Origin: Fibrobacter sp. UWB2
Lineage (GTDB): Bacteria; Fibrobacterota; Fibrobacteria; Fibrobacterales; Fibrobacteraceae
Reading direction: 5' to 3'
Assembly: GCF_002210425.1 (NCBI RefSeq)
Contig: NZ_MWQK01000004.1
Span: forward strand, 1 to 64,000
Length of the DNA stretch: 64,000 bases
In this document: positions 25,773 through 35,800 of the stretch, one piece after another
How positions within the stretch are numbered: the first letter of the stretch is position 1
How the letters are laid out: each line of letters opens with the position of its first letter
Translations under genes and position numbers: made by a program
The notes under the pieces: model-generated
What the model was told of the DNA's origin: nothing
Databases searched by the model: none
The model's input: only the letters and a program-made list of their open reading frames with translations

Positions 25773-26138
25773 TTATTTTGACGATTCGCCGGACTGGCGT
25801 TCACGCTTTTCGTGATTATAGATAAACGGCTGTACTAGAGCTTTAACAAAGGGTTCCGCTTTCTTCACATTTTTTGTCAAATAGCAATCTTCGTCCCCAT
25901 TGCGGCACTTATCCCATTCGATTCCATCTTTTACTTTATCATAATTAAAATTTTCACCGAGACATCCATTTCCTAAGTCCATACATTTAGGTAAATTTGG
26001 AGACATGTTTAATACAGATTCAGGGACCCAAATTTTTTCTTCATTTTGAATTTTCGCAGTATCAGATAAAAGCTGGGCCATCGCTACAGAACTGTAGCAC
26101 GCCAAAAGAAATACAGAGATACGCAAAGCCTTAAACAT
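25773..26138 (-). CDS. Small exported protein, unknown
   Basis: 121 residues. Signal peptide FKALRISVFLLACYSSVAMAQ. Mature part has four cysteines (KCMDLGNGCLGE; KCRNGDEDCYL) likely forming two disulfides, and a charged C-terminus. No family recognised. TATATT ends 7 nt before the chosen ATG. Confidence 0.7.
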   Translation of the reverse strand: MFKALRISVFLLACYSSVAMAQLLSDTAKIQNEEKIWVPESVLNMSPNLPKCMDLGNGCLGENFNYDKVKDGIEWDKCRNGDEDCYLTKNVKKAEPFVKALVQPFIYNHEKRERQSGESSK

Positions 26139-26145
26139 CGCTTTA

Positions 26146-26151
26146 AATATA
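26146..26151 (-). promoter_or_regulatory. -10 box, leaderless type
   Basis: Minus-strand TATATT ends 7 nt before the ATG at 26138. Confidence 0.45.
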
Positions 26152-26164
26152 AACAAATTCCTAT

Positions 26165-26190
26165 ATACAAGAACACCCTGCAATCATAAA
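26165..26190 (+). repeat. 26-bp direct repeat, left copy
   Basis: ATACAAGAACACCCTGCAAT plus CATAAA; matches 26889-26914 with two differences. The copies flank the frameshifted lipoprotein gene. Confidence 0.6.
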
Positions 26191-26238
26191 TCCGTATAGA
26201 ATTTATTATTATTTCAGCATAACTAAAAAGGAGATTCT

Positions 26239-26721
26239 ATGAAAAAGTTTTTATCCATTTCGCTTATTTTCGCGGTACTAGTACTTTCTGGTTGCGCCAT
26301 TCTGACGGGGACAAGAATGCGCCCCATCGTTCTTGGACAGATGCTCATCTACGTCCGTGTATCAACAGCAAAAGCATATATTGCGACAGAAATGCCTGAG
26401 AAACTCGAAATAGACACCCCATACAACGTCAACTTCCCTTTTTATTACAAAAACGCTGTTCATGACACCACTAAAGGAATCGCCTCCGTTACGTTATTTA
26501 ACGAAGATTTAGAAATGGGTTTCATACTCGCTTCATACAGCAAAGCTGTACAAAACAATCCTGAAGTTTTCCAAAACGACATAAGCGATTCATTAAAGAC
26601 GACCAGAATTTTCACCGCTTACGATGAATTTTTCAAAGATTGTACAAATGAAAACCTTATCGATGCTGGCTATAATTCCGAAAAAAAAGTATACACACAG
26701 ATGCTACAAAATAACACATGA
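26239..26721 (+). CDS. Lipoprotein, unknown, frameshifted near its 3' end
   Basis: 160 residues as read. Lipobox Cys19 (VLSGC); Shine-Dalgarno AAGGAG. The frame ends at 26721, shortly after an eight-A run (26681-26688). From that run another frame continues with good coding character to 26869 (CYKITHDDGTPEETCIASRLTPKGNIVVVFMRSL ...). With one A fewer the two parts join into a ~209-residue protein. Either the gene is broken, the assembly has one extra A, or slippage at the A-run yields both forms. Function unknown. Confidence 0.65.
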   Translation: MKKFLSISLIFAVLVLSGCAILTGTRMRPIVLGQMLIYVRVSTAKAYIATEMPEKLEIDTPYNVNFPFYYKNAVHDTTKGIASVTLFNEDLEMGFILASYSKAVQNNPEVFQNDISDSLKTTRIFTAYDEFFKDCTNENLIDAGYNSEKKVYTQMLQNNT

Positions 26722-26869
26722 TGACGGAACGCCAGAGGAAACCTGCATCGCATCAAGATTAACACCCAAAGGAAATATCGTTGTTGTTTTCATGCGTAGT
26801 TTAACGTTTGACACAAATGTTAGGACAGAACTTTTTGACGCCATTGAAAGCATAGAATTCAAAGACTAG
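26681..26869 (+). pseudogene. Out-of-frame 3' part of the preceding lipoprotein gene
   Basis: This frame carries the likely original C-terminus (IVVVFMRSLTFDTNVRTELFDAIESIEF). It has no ribosome binding site of its own and overlaps the upstream frame at the A8 tract. Confidence 0.55.
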
Positions 26870-26888
26870 AAACTCCTAAATTTTTCAC

Positions 26889-26914
26889 ATACAAGAACAC
26901 CCCGCAAGCATAAA
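26889..26914 (+). repeat. 26-bp direct repeat, right copy
   Basis: Second copy of 26165-26190; here it forms the left half of a terminator hairpin. Confidence 0.6.
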
Positions 26915-26930
26915 CTTGCGGGGCGTTTCT
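26900..26930 (+). terminator. Terminator after the lipoprotein gene
   Basis: Stem CCCCGCAAG / CTTGCGGGG (26900-26908 with 26915-26923), then CGTTTCT. Confidence 0.75.
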
Positions 26931-26940
26931 ATTGAAAGGG

Positions 26941-26967
26941 AGATTCCCGCTCAAGGCGGGAATGACA
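26941..26967 (+). repeat. Palindromic repeat, GATTCCCG...CGGGAATGAC type
   Basis: GATTCCCGC-TCAAG-GCGGGAATGACA, close to the copy at 22465. Confidence 0.75.
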
Positions 26968-26984
26968 GCATCAGCAAAAATCAC

Positions 26985-27012
26985 TGCCTACAGTCTACTT
27001 CCTACTTCTAAC
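26985..27012 (-). repeat. Heptamer-phased repeat at the fumarase stop
   Basis: 7-mers TGCCTAC, AGTCTAC, TTCCTAC, TTCTAAC; on the gene's strand they read GTTAGAA, GTAGGAA, GTAGACT, GTAGGCA, directly after the fumarase stop codon and like those at folB. Confidence 0.65.
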
Positions 27013-28649
27013 TAAATCAAGCCTTCAAAGAAGTTGTTGCCCTTGTCATCCACGAGGATGAATGCCGGGAAGTCCTTGATAGTGATCTTGCGGATGGCTT
27101 CCATGCCGAGTTCCGGGAAGGCCACGATGTCGTTGGACAGAATGTTCTGTTCAGCGAGGATGGCTGCCGGACCGCCGATAGAGCCGAGGAAGAATCCACC
27201 GTACTTCTTGCAGGCGTCGGTCACGTCCTGAGAGCGGTTGCCCTTAGCGACCATGATCATCGAAGCACCCTTGCTCTGGAAGCGCATCACGTACGGGTCC
27301 ATACGGTTGGCCGTCGTCGGGCCGAAGCTACCCGTCGGCATACCTGCCGGGGTCTTGGCCGGACCGGCGTAGTAAATCGGGTGGTCAGAAACAACCTTGA
27401 GCACGGTCTTTTCTTCGTCCGTGAGTTCTTCGCCGCGTTCCTGCTTGTCGAAGATTTCGGCAATCTTGGCGTGTGCCATGTCGCGGGCCACAATCATCGT
27501 GCCCTTGAGGGAGAGGCGCGTCTTCACCGGATACTTGGTGAGGTCGGCGAGCACTTCCTTCATCGGACGGTCAAGGTCAATTTCGATAGCCGGAGCGAGG
27601 TTCACTGCGTTGCCAGCCGGGATGTAGTTTTCCGGATGGTGTTCCATCTTTTCGAGCCAAAGGCCGTTTTCGTCAATCTTTGCCTTGATGTTACGGTCAG
27701 CAGAGCAACTTACGCCGATAGAAACCGGGCAGCTTGCAGCATGACGCGGAGCGCGGATCACGCGAACATCGTGTACGAGGTACTTACCACCGAACTGGGC
27801 GCCAATGCCCGTCTTCTGGCAAATGTGCAGAACCTTTTCTTCCATTTCGAGGTCGCGGAAAATACGACCGCCTTCAGAACCGCTCGTCGGAATATCGTCG
27901 AGGTAGCCGCAGCTAGCGAGCTTCACCATGTGCGTATTCATTTCGGCAGAGGTACCGCCAATCACGATAGCAAGGTGGTACGGAGGGCAAGCGGCTGTAC
28001 CGAGCGTCTTCACCTTTTCGGCGAGGAACTTTTCCAAGGACTTCGGGTTGAGGAGCGCCTTGGTCATCGGCCAGTAATAAGTCTTGTTGGCAGAACCACC
28101 GCCCTTGGCGACGAACAAGAACTTCATTTCGGCACCTTCTTCGGCGTGGATGTCGATCTGAGCCGGGAGGTTGCAACCGGTGTTCTTTTCTTCGTACATC
28201 GTCAAGGGAGCAATCTGGCTGTAGCGAAGGTTCTTGGTGGTGTAAGCGTTGTAGACACCTTCAGAAATCGCTTCGGCGTCATCAAAGCCCGTCCAGACCT
28301 GCTGGCCCTTGTGGGCAACGCAAATAGCCGTACCGGTATCCTGGCAGAACGGGAGAATGCCCTTAGCGGCAACGCATGCATTCTTGAGCATGGTGAGGGC
28401 GACAAACTTGTCGTTATCCGAAGCTTCCGGGTCCTGGAGAATCTTGGCGACCTTGGCCGTGTGGGCCGGGCGGAGGCAGAATTCAACTTCTTCGAAAGCA
28501 GCCTGAGCAATCTTCGTCAAAGCTTCCTTGGAAACCTTGAGAATCTTCTTGCCTTCGAATTCGGCGACAGAAACGCCATCTTTACCGAGATTTACGTATT
28601 CGGTAGTATCTTCACCGTGCTGGACGGTAGCTTCGTATTTGAATGCCAT
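27012..28649 (-). CDS. fumA: Class I (4Fe-4S) fumarate hydratase
   Basis: 545 residues, two-domain FumA/FumB length. Interconverts malate and fumarate; in succinate-producing Fibrobacter it would run toward fumarate for fumarate reductase. Evidence: [81 protein letters not shown], and [20 protein letters not shown] with ELGMEAI at the C-terminal domain. Cluster cysteines lie in LPFC, AACPP and SCP. TATTAT lies 5 nt before the ATG (leaderless type). Confidence 0.96.
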   Translation of the reverse strand: MAFKYEATVQHGEDTTEYVNLGKDGVSVAEFEGKKILKVSKEALTKIAQAAFEEVEFCLRPAHTAKVAKILQDPEASDNDKFVALTMLKNACVAAKGILPFCQDTGTAICVAHKGQQVWTGFDDAEAISEGVYNAYTTKNLRYSQIAPLTMYEEKNTGCNLPAQIDIHAEEGAEMKFLFVAKGGGSANKTYYWPMTKALLNPKSLEKFLAEKVKTLGTAACPPYHLAIVIGGTSAEMNTHMVKLASCGYLDDIPTSGSEGGRIFRDLEMEEKVLHICQKTGIGAQFGGKYLVHDVRVIRAPRHAASCPVSIGVSCSADRNIKAKIDENGLWLEKMEHHPENYIPAGNAVNLAPAIEIDLDRPMKEVLADLTKYPVKTRLSLKGTMIVARDMAHAKIAEIFDKQERGEELTDEEKTVLKVVSDHPIYYAGPAKTPAGMPTGSFGPTTANRMDPYVMRFQSKGASMIMVAKGNRSQDVTDACKKYGGFFLGSIGGPAAILAEQNILSNDIVAFPELGMEAIRKITIKDFPAFILVDDKGNNFFEGLI

Positions 28650-28879
28650 AGTAGATAATAGGGGTTAAGGGTTAATTCGTTACTTCCGGCAGTAAAAATA
28701 ATTCTTTCCAGAGAATAAACCACCCATTTTATCTCCACTTTATCCCCCAAAAACGACCGTTCATCTCCTTTTTTCACATTTTTTTTGAACTTTTTTACTT
28801 TTTCCATGACCAAAATCACAGAAGATGTATTATTTTTGATAACGAAACAAAAAAATTCATTTTCCAAGAGGATTGAACG

Positions 28880-29581
28880 ATGAAAAAAATTCTGCTCGCC
28901 ACGATGATTTCGGCAGCTATGGTTTTTGCAGCTCCGGCCGCAAAAAAGGTTAGCAAGGCAGCCACAGCAAAGAAGGCCGTTGCCGCCAAGGTAGAAAAAG
29001 CAGCCGAAGCACCAGCTGCAGTAGAGGCAAAGGCCGCTGAAGCCACCGCCGCTGCTCAGACTCAGGCCGCAGAAGCAACAACGGCCGCTCAGGCACAGGC
29101 TACAGCAGTAGCTGATTCCGCAAAGGCTCAGGCAACTGACGCCGCTGCCACTGCCCAGGCTCAAGCCGCAGCAACGACCGAAGCCGCCCAGGCACAGGCT
29201 ACAGCAGTAGCTGATTCCGCAAAGGCTCAGGCTACTGACGCCGCTGCAGCAACGCAGGCTCAGGCAGCAGCAACCGCAGACTCCGCCAAGGCTCAGGCAC
29301 AGGCAGTCGTCGACACCGCTAAGGCTCAGGCCGCTGAAGCCACTGAAGTTCTCGAAGCCAAGACCGAAGCTCCGGTAGACTCCGCCGCTCTCGCCAAGGC
29401 CGAAGAAGAAAAGAAGGCCGCCGAAGCAGAAGCCCAGGCAAAGGCTGAAGAACAACAGAAAGTCGCTCAGGAAACCAGCGGAACCGCTAAGTCCGCCGTC
29501 ATGGACAATCCGTGGGAATTCATCGCTGTTTCCGCAGCATTCATCGCTTCTGTTCTCGTGATCATCTTCACTGGGGACTAA
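28880..29581 (+). CDS. Exported Ala-rich hendecad-repeat protein with C-terminal membrane anchor
   Basis: 233 residues. Signal peptide (SAAMVFAAPA), then ~150 residues almost wholly A, Q, K, E, T, D and S with an 11-residue period (AQATAVADSAK, AQATDAAATAQ). A 99-nt unit (33 residues, three hendecads) is nearly duplicated (29091 and 29190). The C-terminus has one membrane helix (FIAVSAAFIASVLVIIFTG). The pattern predicts a long rod or amphipathic helix tethered to the membrane. Shine-Dalgarno AAGAGG. Function unknown; perhaps an envelope spacer. Confidence 0.8.
   Translation: MKKILLATMISAAMVFAAPAAKKVSKAATAKKAVAAKVEKAAEAPAAVEAKAAEATAAAQTQAAEATTAAQAQATAVADSAKAQATDAAATAQAQAAATTEAAQAQATAVADSAKAQATDAAAATQAQAAATADSAKAQAQAVVDTAKAQAAEATEVLEAKTEAPVDSAALAKAEEEKKAAEAEAQAKAEEQQKVAQETSGTAKSAVMDNPWEFIAVSAAFIASVLVIIFTGD
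29091..29289 (+). repeat. 99-bp coding tandem repeat
   Basis: Two adjacent units beginning AGGCACAGGCTACAGCAGTA, offset 99 bp, within the Ala-rich gene; the second is more diverged at its end. Confidence 0.7.
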
Positions 29582-29615
29582 TAAGCGACTTTAAGAACGC
29601 TTTTCAAGAGTTTAG

Positions 29616-29644
29616 AGACCGCCCGCAAGGACGGTCTTTTTTTG
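29616..29644 (+). terminator. Terminator of the Ala-rich protein gene
   Basis: Stem AGACCG / CGGTCT (29616-29621 with 29632-29637) followed by seven T. Confidence 0.75.
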
Positions 29645-29724
29645 TAAACTTTTGTATAAAAACTGAGCATTCGTCCTATATGCTACACTTATTCCCACCT
29701 CTAAGAAAAATCACAAAATTAGAG

Positions 29725-29730
29725 TATAAT
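29725..29730 (+). promoter_or_regulatory. Candidate -10 boxes of the GH9 operon
   Basis: TATAAT at 29725-29730 and another at 29800-29805, both upstream of the GH9 start at 29857. No clear -35 for either. Confidence 0.4.
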
Positions 29731-29809
29731 TTGAGAACAAAAAAAGCTTTTCCCGTAAAACATTTTTACATAAATAATCTATTTTATCTTTTGAGAGAAT
29801 ATAATTAGA

Positions 29810-29836
29810 GGGCAAGACTCGTTTTGCCCGATTTTT
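29810..29836 (+). promoter_or_regulatory. Hairpin in the GH9 leader
   Basis: GGGCAA / TTGCCC stem (29810-29815 with 29824-29829) followed by GATTTTTA, 10 nt ahead of the Shine-Dalgarno. It could be a weak attenuator or an mRNA 5' stabiliser. Confidence 0.35.
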
Positions 29837-29856
29837 ACATATGTAAAGGAGACAAT

Positions 29857-32800
29857 GTGAGTATTAAGAAGTATCTGTTAGCTTTGTGCGCTGCCACCTC
29901 TGTAATGGCAGCACAGCAGGAACAACCGACTCCTTATGATCTGATTCGACCGACTTTCCCATTGACTTGGGATAGCACCGTATTCGATAGATTCGACACC
30001 ACAGTCACGAAAAAGCACAACATGGTGCCAAGAAACAGGACTCCGGCAGCATACGCCCCGAACGCCCTGATTCCAGACACATTGAATCAAGCCTACCTCG
30101 ACGCCATCAACGTCCGCATGTCTCCTATCCGCGTTAACCAGGCAGGTTATCTGGAATCGGATCTGGAACGCCAATTCTATTACATTGGTAACGCCTCCTC
30201 CTTTGAAGTCGTTGACGTCAACGGCAAATCCTTTAGCCCTGCTGTAATGGGCTCACTAACCCCTTCTGGTCAAAGCATTTCGTCGGACTGGACAATTATT
30301 GCAGGCACTAACGCCGCCACGAACGACCAGAAACGCTACCAAGTCGACATCACCGGCCAAGCCGGCAAGCTCATGATTGGTCACATTCCGCAGGGAATCC
30401 CGACCGAAACGCGTCTCCGTATCAAGGTCGGTAACGATTTTTCGAGCACATTCATTATCTCCAACAAGGTTTACTCCATGGTGAAGGATGCCGCCCTCAA
30501 GTTCTACGGCATCAACCGCAGCGGTGATGGTGATTCCTGGTTCCATGCAGCAAGCCATATGAAGGATGGCGCCGGTGCCGTAGTGACGGGAGCAGAAGAT
30601 GTTCGAGATCAGTATAACGCAGCTCTTGCAGGAACGTTGCAAGGTGGCTACTATGACTGTGGCGACCACTTGAAGGAATCCCAGACCCAAATGTACGCAT
30701 TCATGGTTGCAGCAGTCCTTGCCGCAACAAACGCCGATGCCGACGAAGACCATTACGCATTCAACCATGGCGAAACGGTCAATACAGACGGTATGCCGGA
30801 TATGTTGCGCGAAGCAAAGCATGGTGCAGATTATGTGTTGCGAGCTTATATTCGCGCCAAGGGCGTGATTGACGACATGGCTCTTTCTGTGGGTAACTTT
30901 GGTTCTGACCACGGTTGGTGGGGCCGCCCCGAAAACAGCGACAAACTGCCTGTTGACGGATCTGCCGCAGCTACAGACCGTGGCGGTCCCATGTCGCGTA
31001 CTGTGCGCCTAGGTGAAATTGGAGCAAACATCGGTGGCGAAACGGCAGCAGGCCTTGCCCTTGTGGGTAAGCTTTATTCTGAATACCCTGAACATAGGGC
31101 TTTTGCCGATAGCTGTTTGAAAGTTGCAAAGGAAATGTATGACTTTGCAAAGTCTATGGCTCAAGGCAAGGTTTATAAGAATAATACCGAAGCTGCCGGT
31201 TGGTCTTCTCCAGCCTACAACGGCAATAACGAATACTTTGACGACCTTGCGCTTGCGTCTGTTGCCCTGTGGTATGCCACAGGCGATTCAAAGTATGGTG
31301 ACGATGCAATTCGTTCTAGGACACTTGGCACGACGGTTCCGCAGTCCTTTTTGGATAATTGCGTGGGCTGCTTTGAGGGTGGTTGGTTCGTGACCGACAA
31401 CAAGGGCTTCCTTAAGAACGTGAAGAACACGAGCTGGGCCAACGCCTATGCTTATGCGACCTATGCCCTTTACAAGTTGATTCTTGCTGACGAAAACAAG
31501 GCTATTAATGAATTTGGCATGACCAAGGAAGAACGTCTCAACGCCATTGAAGACTGTATCATGAGCATGATCCATAACTTGAGCGATGTGAGCGCCGGTA
31601 CGGCGACAATCACCTTGCCCCGCAAGGATCCTTCCAATTACATGGTTCAAGATATTGGCTGGAAGGGCAATGAAGTCAAGTACGACCCCATCTGGTATTC
31701 AATGCAGACGGACCAGACCTGGATTTACAACCGTTACCAGGCGGGTAACATCTTTGAAGTTTTGGCTTATGCTGACGTAGCAAAGGATATTGAGAAACAG
31801 AATCTTTCTCTTCCGAACTTGGGAACCCCTAACTGGAAGGCCGATGAAATGTTCCAGTTGGGTATCAACCAGCTGAACTACCTCTTGGGCGTAAACCCGT
31901 GGGATGTGTCCTACATTTTGGGTATCGGCGACAAGAACGACGCCCACCCGCACCACCGCGCAGCAAACCCCGAAGGCAAGAACCAACCGGGTGCCGCTTA
32001 CAAGTATAATCCGCCTGTAGGAGCACTTTATGGTGGCGTGACTCCGGGAACGACGAACTCCATGGTCCCCGACAACAAGAGCTGGGAAGACTACCACAAA
32101 TCTGAAACCTGTATCGATGCTGCCGCAACGCTCGTCAGTTCGGGTATGATAGCTTCGGCCAAGTTTGACCGTACGGCCGCACCGGACATTAGCGTAGAAA
32201 TCCGCCATGTGAGCATGGACTCGGCAATTGTCATGATCAAGCTCACGCAGCGCGGTACAACCATCATTTCTTACGGCACAACTGAAGGCCAGTACACTCT
32301 AAACGCAGTAGACTCTGTTGCCGGGATCCAGCACGAAATGGTTTTGCGAGGTCTCACCCCGGGTACGACCTACTACTTCTACGTTACCGGTTCCAACGCT
32401 TACAAGCCAGAGAACTCAAAGACGAAGTTCCTCGTGGATAGCACGCAGACTCCGTTCACATTCACGACACTCAGCACCATCGAAAACGCAAACATCGCAA
32501 ACGTTACCGTCTGTAACGTCAGTGCCGACAGCGCCGAAATCATGTGGTACACCCCGAACGGAGAATACGAATCCAAGATCTACTGGGATACAATTCCGCA
32601 CTCCAAGGCCGAAGAATTTGCCTTCAATACAGGAACGGGAAATGCAGACGTGTCCGGCATTCCGACCCAGTTCCACTACGTAAAGATTGGCGGACTTAAA
32701 GAAAAGACGACCTACTATTTTATGGTTGAAAGTAACGGTGTACAGACTAATGTCGATGACAAGGGCAACCTCCTCAAGTTCACAACGCCTGTCGGCTGGT

Positions 32801-35800
32801 ACGATTTCTCAGTCCGCGCCTATCAATACGAATTTGGAGGAACGGAATTCCTAAATCTCAACATTTACAATAACGAAGCTCGCGCATTCGACAGCCTTAC
32901 GTTGCGCATGTACTTCAGCGCAAAGCCCGAAGAAGTAGAAAAGTGCGCCACGTTGATAGACTCCGACATCTGCCAAGCTTACGACGAAGCTGGCTTCAAC
33001 AAGCCCTGCGAAAACGACCGCGAACTCCGTGACTTGATGCGTGCCGCATTACCGGTCCGTTTGGACGACACATACAATCCGACAACAGGTAAGTACGCTT
33101 ACTACTTCCCAGTGCCGCTGGGTTCCTCGATTATCAAGTCCCAGTCTCGTCTGCGTGTTGACTTGACCTATTCTTCGGGTATTAGCAATGACGGCTACAA
33201 GACTTGCGAGACACTTCGTGCTCCGGCCAAGAAGCACATGGACAAGACTACAGGAGACTGGTCTTGGGCTCCGCACGAATTCCTCGTCGATGGCGCAGAT
33301 TATGATGGCATGCCTCAAGAAGACAAAGACTACGGCGACCTTGACAACGATATTCCTGTAAACCCCTACATTGTCGTTTATCGTAAAAACGAATTTATTT
33401 GGGGATTCAGCCCTTCCAAGAGCGAAATGGAAACCAAGAAAGCGAACTACCAGATGGACGTGACATTTGACCCGCCATTCAACGTTTCCAATGGTTCTCA
33501 TATCGACATTGACCAGACTAGCAGCACCGTCCATGTGACTGGTTACGCACACATCACCGAAGGTGGCTACGTTACAAAGATTTGGGCTAACGGTGTACAG
33601 GTCAGCGGCGAAGCATTTGCTGATGGTACCGACAGATGGCTTTTGAACGAAGCTGGCACAGAAATTATCGCCAAGTACAATATGACCACCGACATGTGGG
33701 ACCTCGATATTCCGGTCAAGATGGGAATTGGAAGCAACAAAATCGACATCACCATCTTTGCAGGCCCGAACCCCACATGTGAAAAATGCTCCGAAGGCGG
33801 CGGTTGCGCATTTGAGAACAGAAACTACTATATCAACTTCTCCAAGGGCGATGCTACAGCCTCGACACTTGTCATCAAGGATGCTGCAGGCAATCCGATT
33901 ACAAGCCCAGCAAATACCGAAGGCACAGTATTCTTTATCGACTTGATGGACAAGGATAAGATCAAGGGCAACGTGCAGACGCTCGAAGTCCAGGTTCTCA
34001 ACAACAAGAAGAACGATGTTCTCAAGGTCACCTTGACGGCAGACGCCGCCAATCCGGGCCACTTTGTCGGTGGACCGATTACAGCAGTCAGCCACTCCAA
34101 GGAAACAAGAAACGCCACTTCCGAGATTTCGTTCTTTGCAGGCGACACTATCCAGGTTGTCTATACCGACCCGGATGACGAAGACGATGTTTCCAAGCAG
34201 ACGTTCTACGCCGAATCCAAGGTTCCGTCTCCGCAGACCGTTCTCGCCGAAGACAGCAACTGCGACAACAAGGCCGACCAGCTTAGAATCGTTTTCACGA
34301 ACAAGCTCAGCGCCGATTACCCGCTGGATAGCATCAGGTACTTTATCGAAGGCATGAGCGATACGGTCAGCGTTCCGCTTGTCGCAGCAAACTATACAGA
34401 CAAGAACGAAATCCTCATCGCTCTTGACACAAGCCTCATTCCGACCAATGCAAATCCGTCCGGAAAGATTACGACTTACGTCGCCGACCGCGGTGTCGCC
34501 AATGCCGAAAGCGCAAAGATTACCGATGGCATCCTCCCCACTCTCGTGAGCGTGTCCATCCTCGAAAAATCGGACAACGACGATAGCGGTCTCGATACCG
34601 TCATGATAGCTTTCTCGGAACCGGTCATCTTCTCGAACATGAACGAATGGCCGCTCGTGATTGCAGGTACAACTAGCGCACCGACTCTCGCTGCAGCCCC
34701 GACGACAACGAACAACGGCAAGAGCTGGCAATTGATTATCAGCGGTAACGTAAACAATTTGCTTGTACCGATTGGCGCTTTGGCTAGCGCAAAGGCGACT
34801 GGCGGATTTATGATTACCGACCAGAACTTCAACCAGATTAACCCGGCCGGCTGTAATCCGAGCGTTCCTGTAACGCTTATTTCTCGCCCGGTCCCAGTCT
34901 ACCATGCTGAAATGATCGATATCGAAGGCGATGGTATTCCGGACAAAGTCTACATCATATTCGAAAGAAAGCTCAAGCCGAAGGATGTCTTTGATAGCAT
35001 CGTGACCATTTGGGGTGACCCGGGCATTACGCGCTCGTTCATCACGACAGCAGACACGACCGGCGGCGTCATTGTGCCGAAGGAAAGCTACTGGACCATC
35101 CGAGATACGGTTTCGGCTCCGTTCACGATTCAGATTGACTCGGTTACCACAAAGGATTCTGTCAACACCTATAGCATTATCGAAATCACTATTCCGGCAA
35201 ATCTCGCCTACCCGTATGGTTCTACAAGCGGCGATAAAGATGGTAACGGAACGGTTTCTCCGCTCAAGGGTGCTGCAAACGGCTTCTTTGAAACGAACTA
35301 CACGTTGTACGACAACTGCGCACCGGTTGTCTCCTCGGCACGTATGATCAGAAACGGAGTGCTCTCCGTTACCATATCCGAACCGGTTACCGAAATCGGC
35401 GTTGGCAAGTACATCCAGCGCGAACGCGACGAATACATTCCGTCCGAACAGCCGAACGGAGCAGGCAGAAGCCAGCTGTTCACTTACAACGAGAAGGATA
35501 ACGTCTTCCACGCTGGTGACCGCGTCCGCCTCGTCCCGCAGATTCTCGGTGGCGTCTTTGTCGACAAGAACAACCTTGCACCGACAACAGCAAACCCCTA
35601 TGTGCGCATCACAGGCGATGACAATATCCGCTTTGCAGTGAACCTCACTAACCCGGTCACGACTCCGAAGCTTTACGCTTATGCAGGTCGCCCGGCTACA
35701 ATCCAGAATGATGCATTCATCGCAACAACGGCTATCGGCGGCAAGTACAACTTCATCAGCGGTGACGGAACAGTCATTGACCAGGTCGATACGGCTGCAT

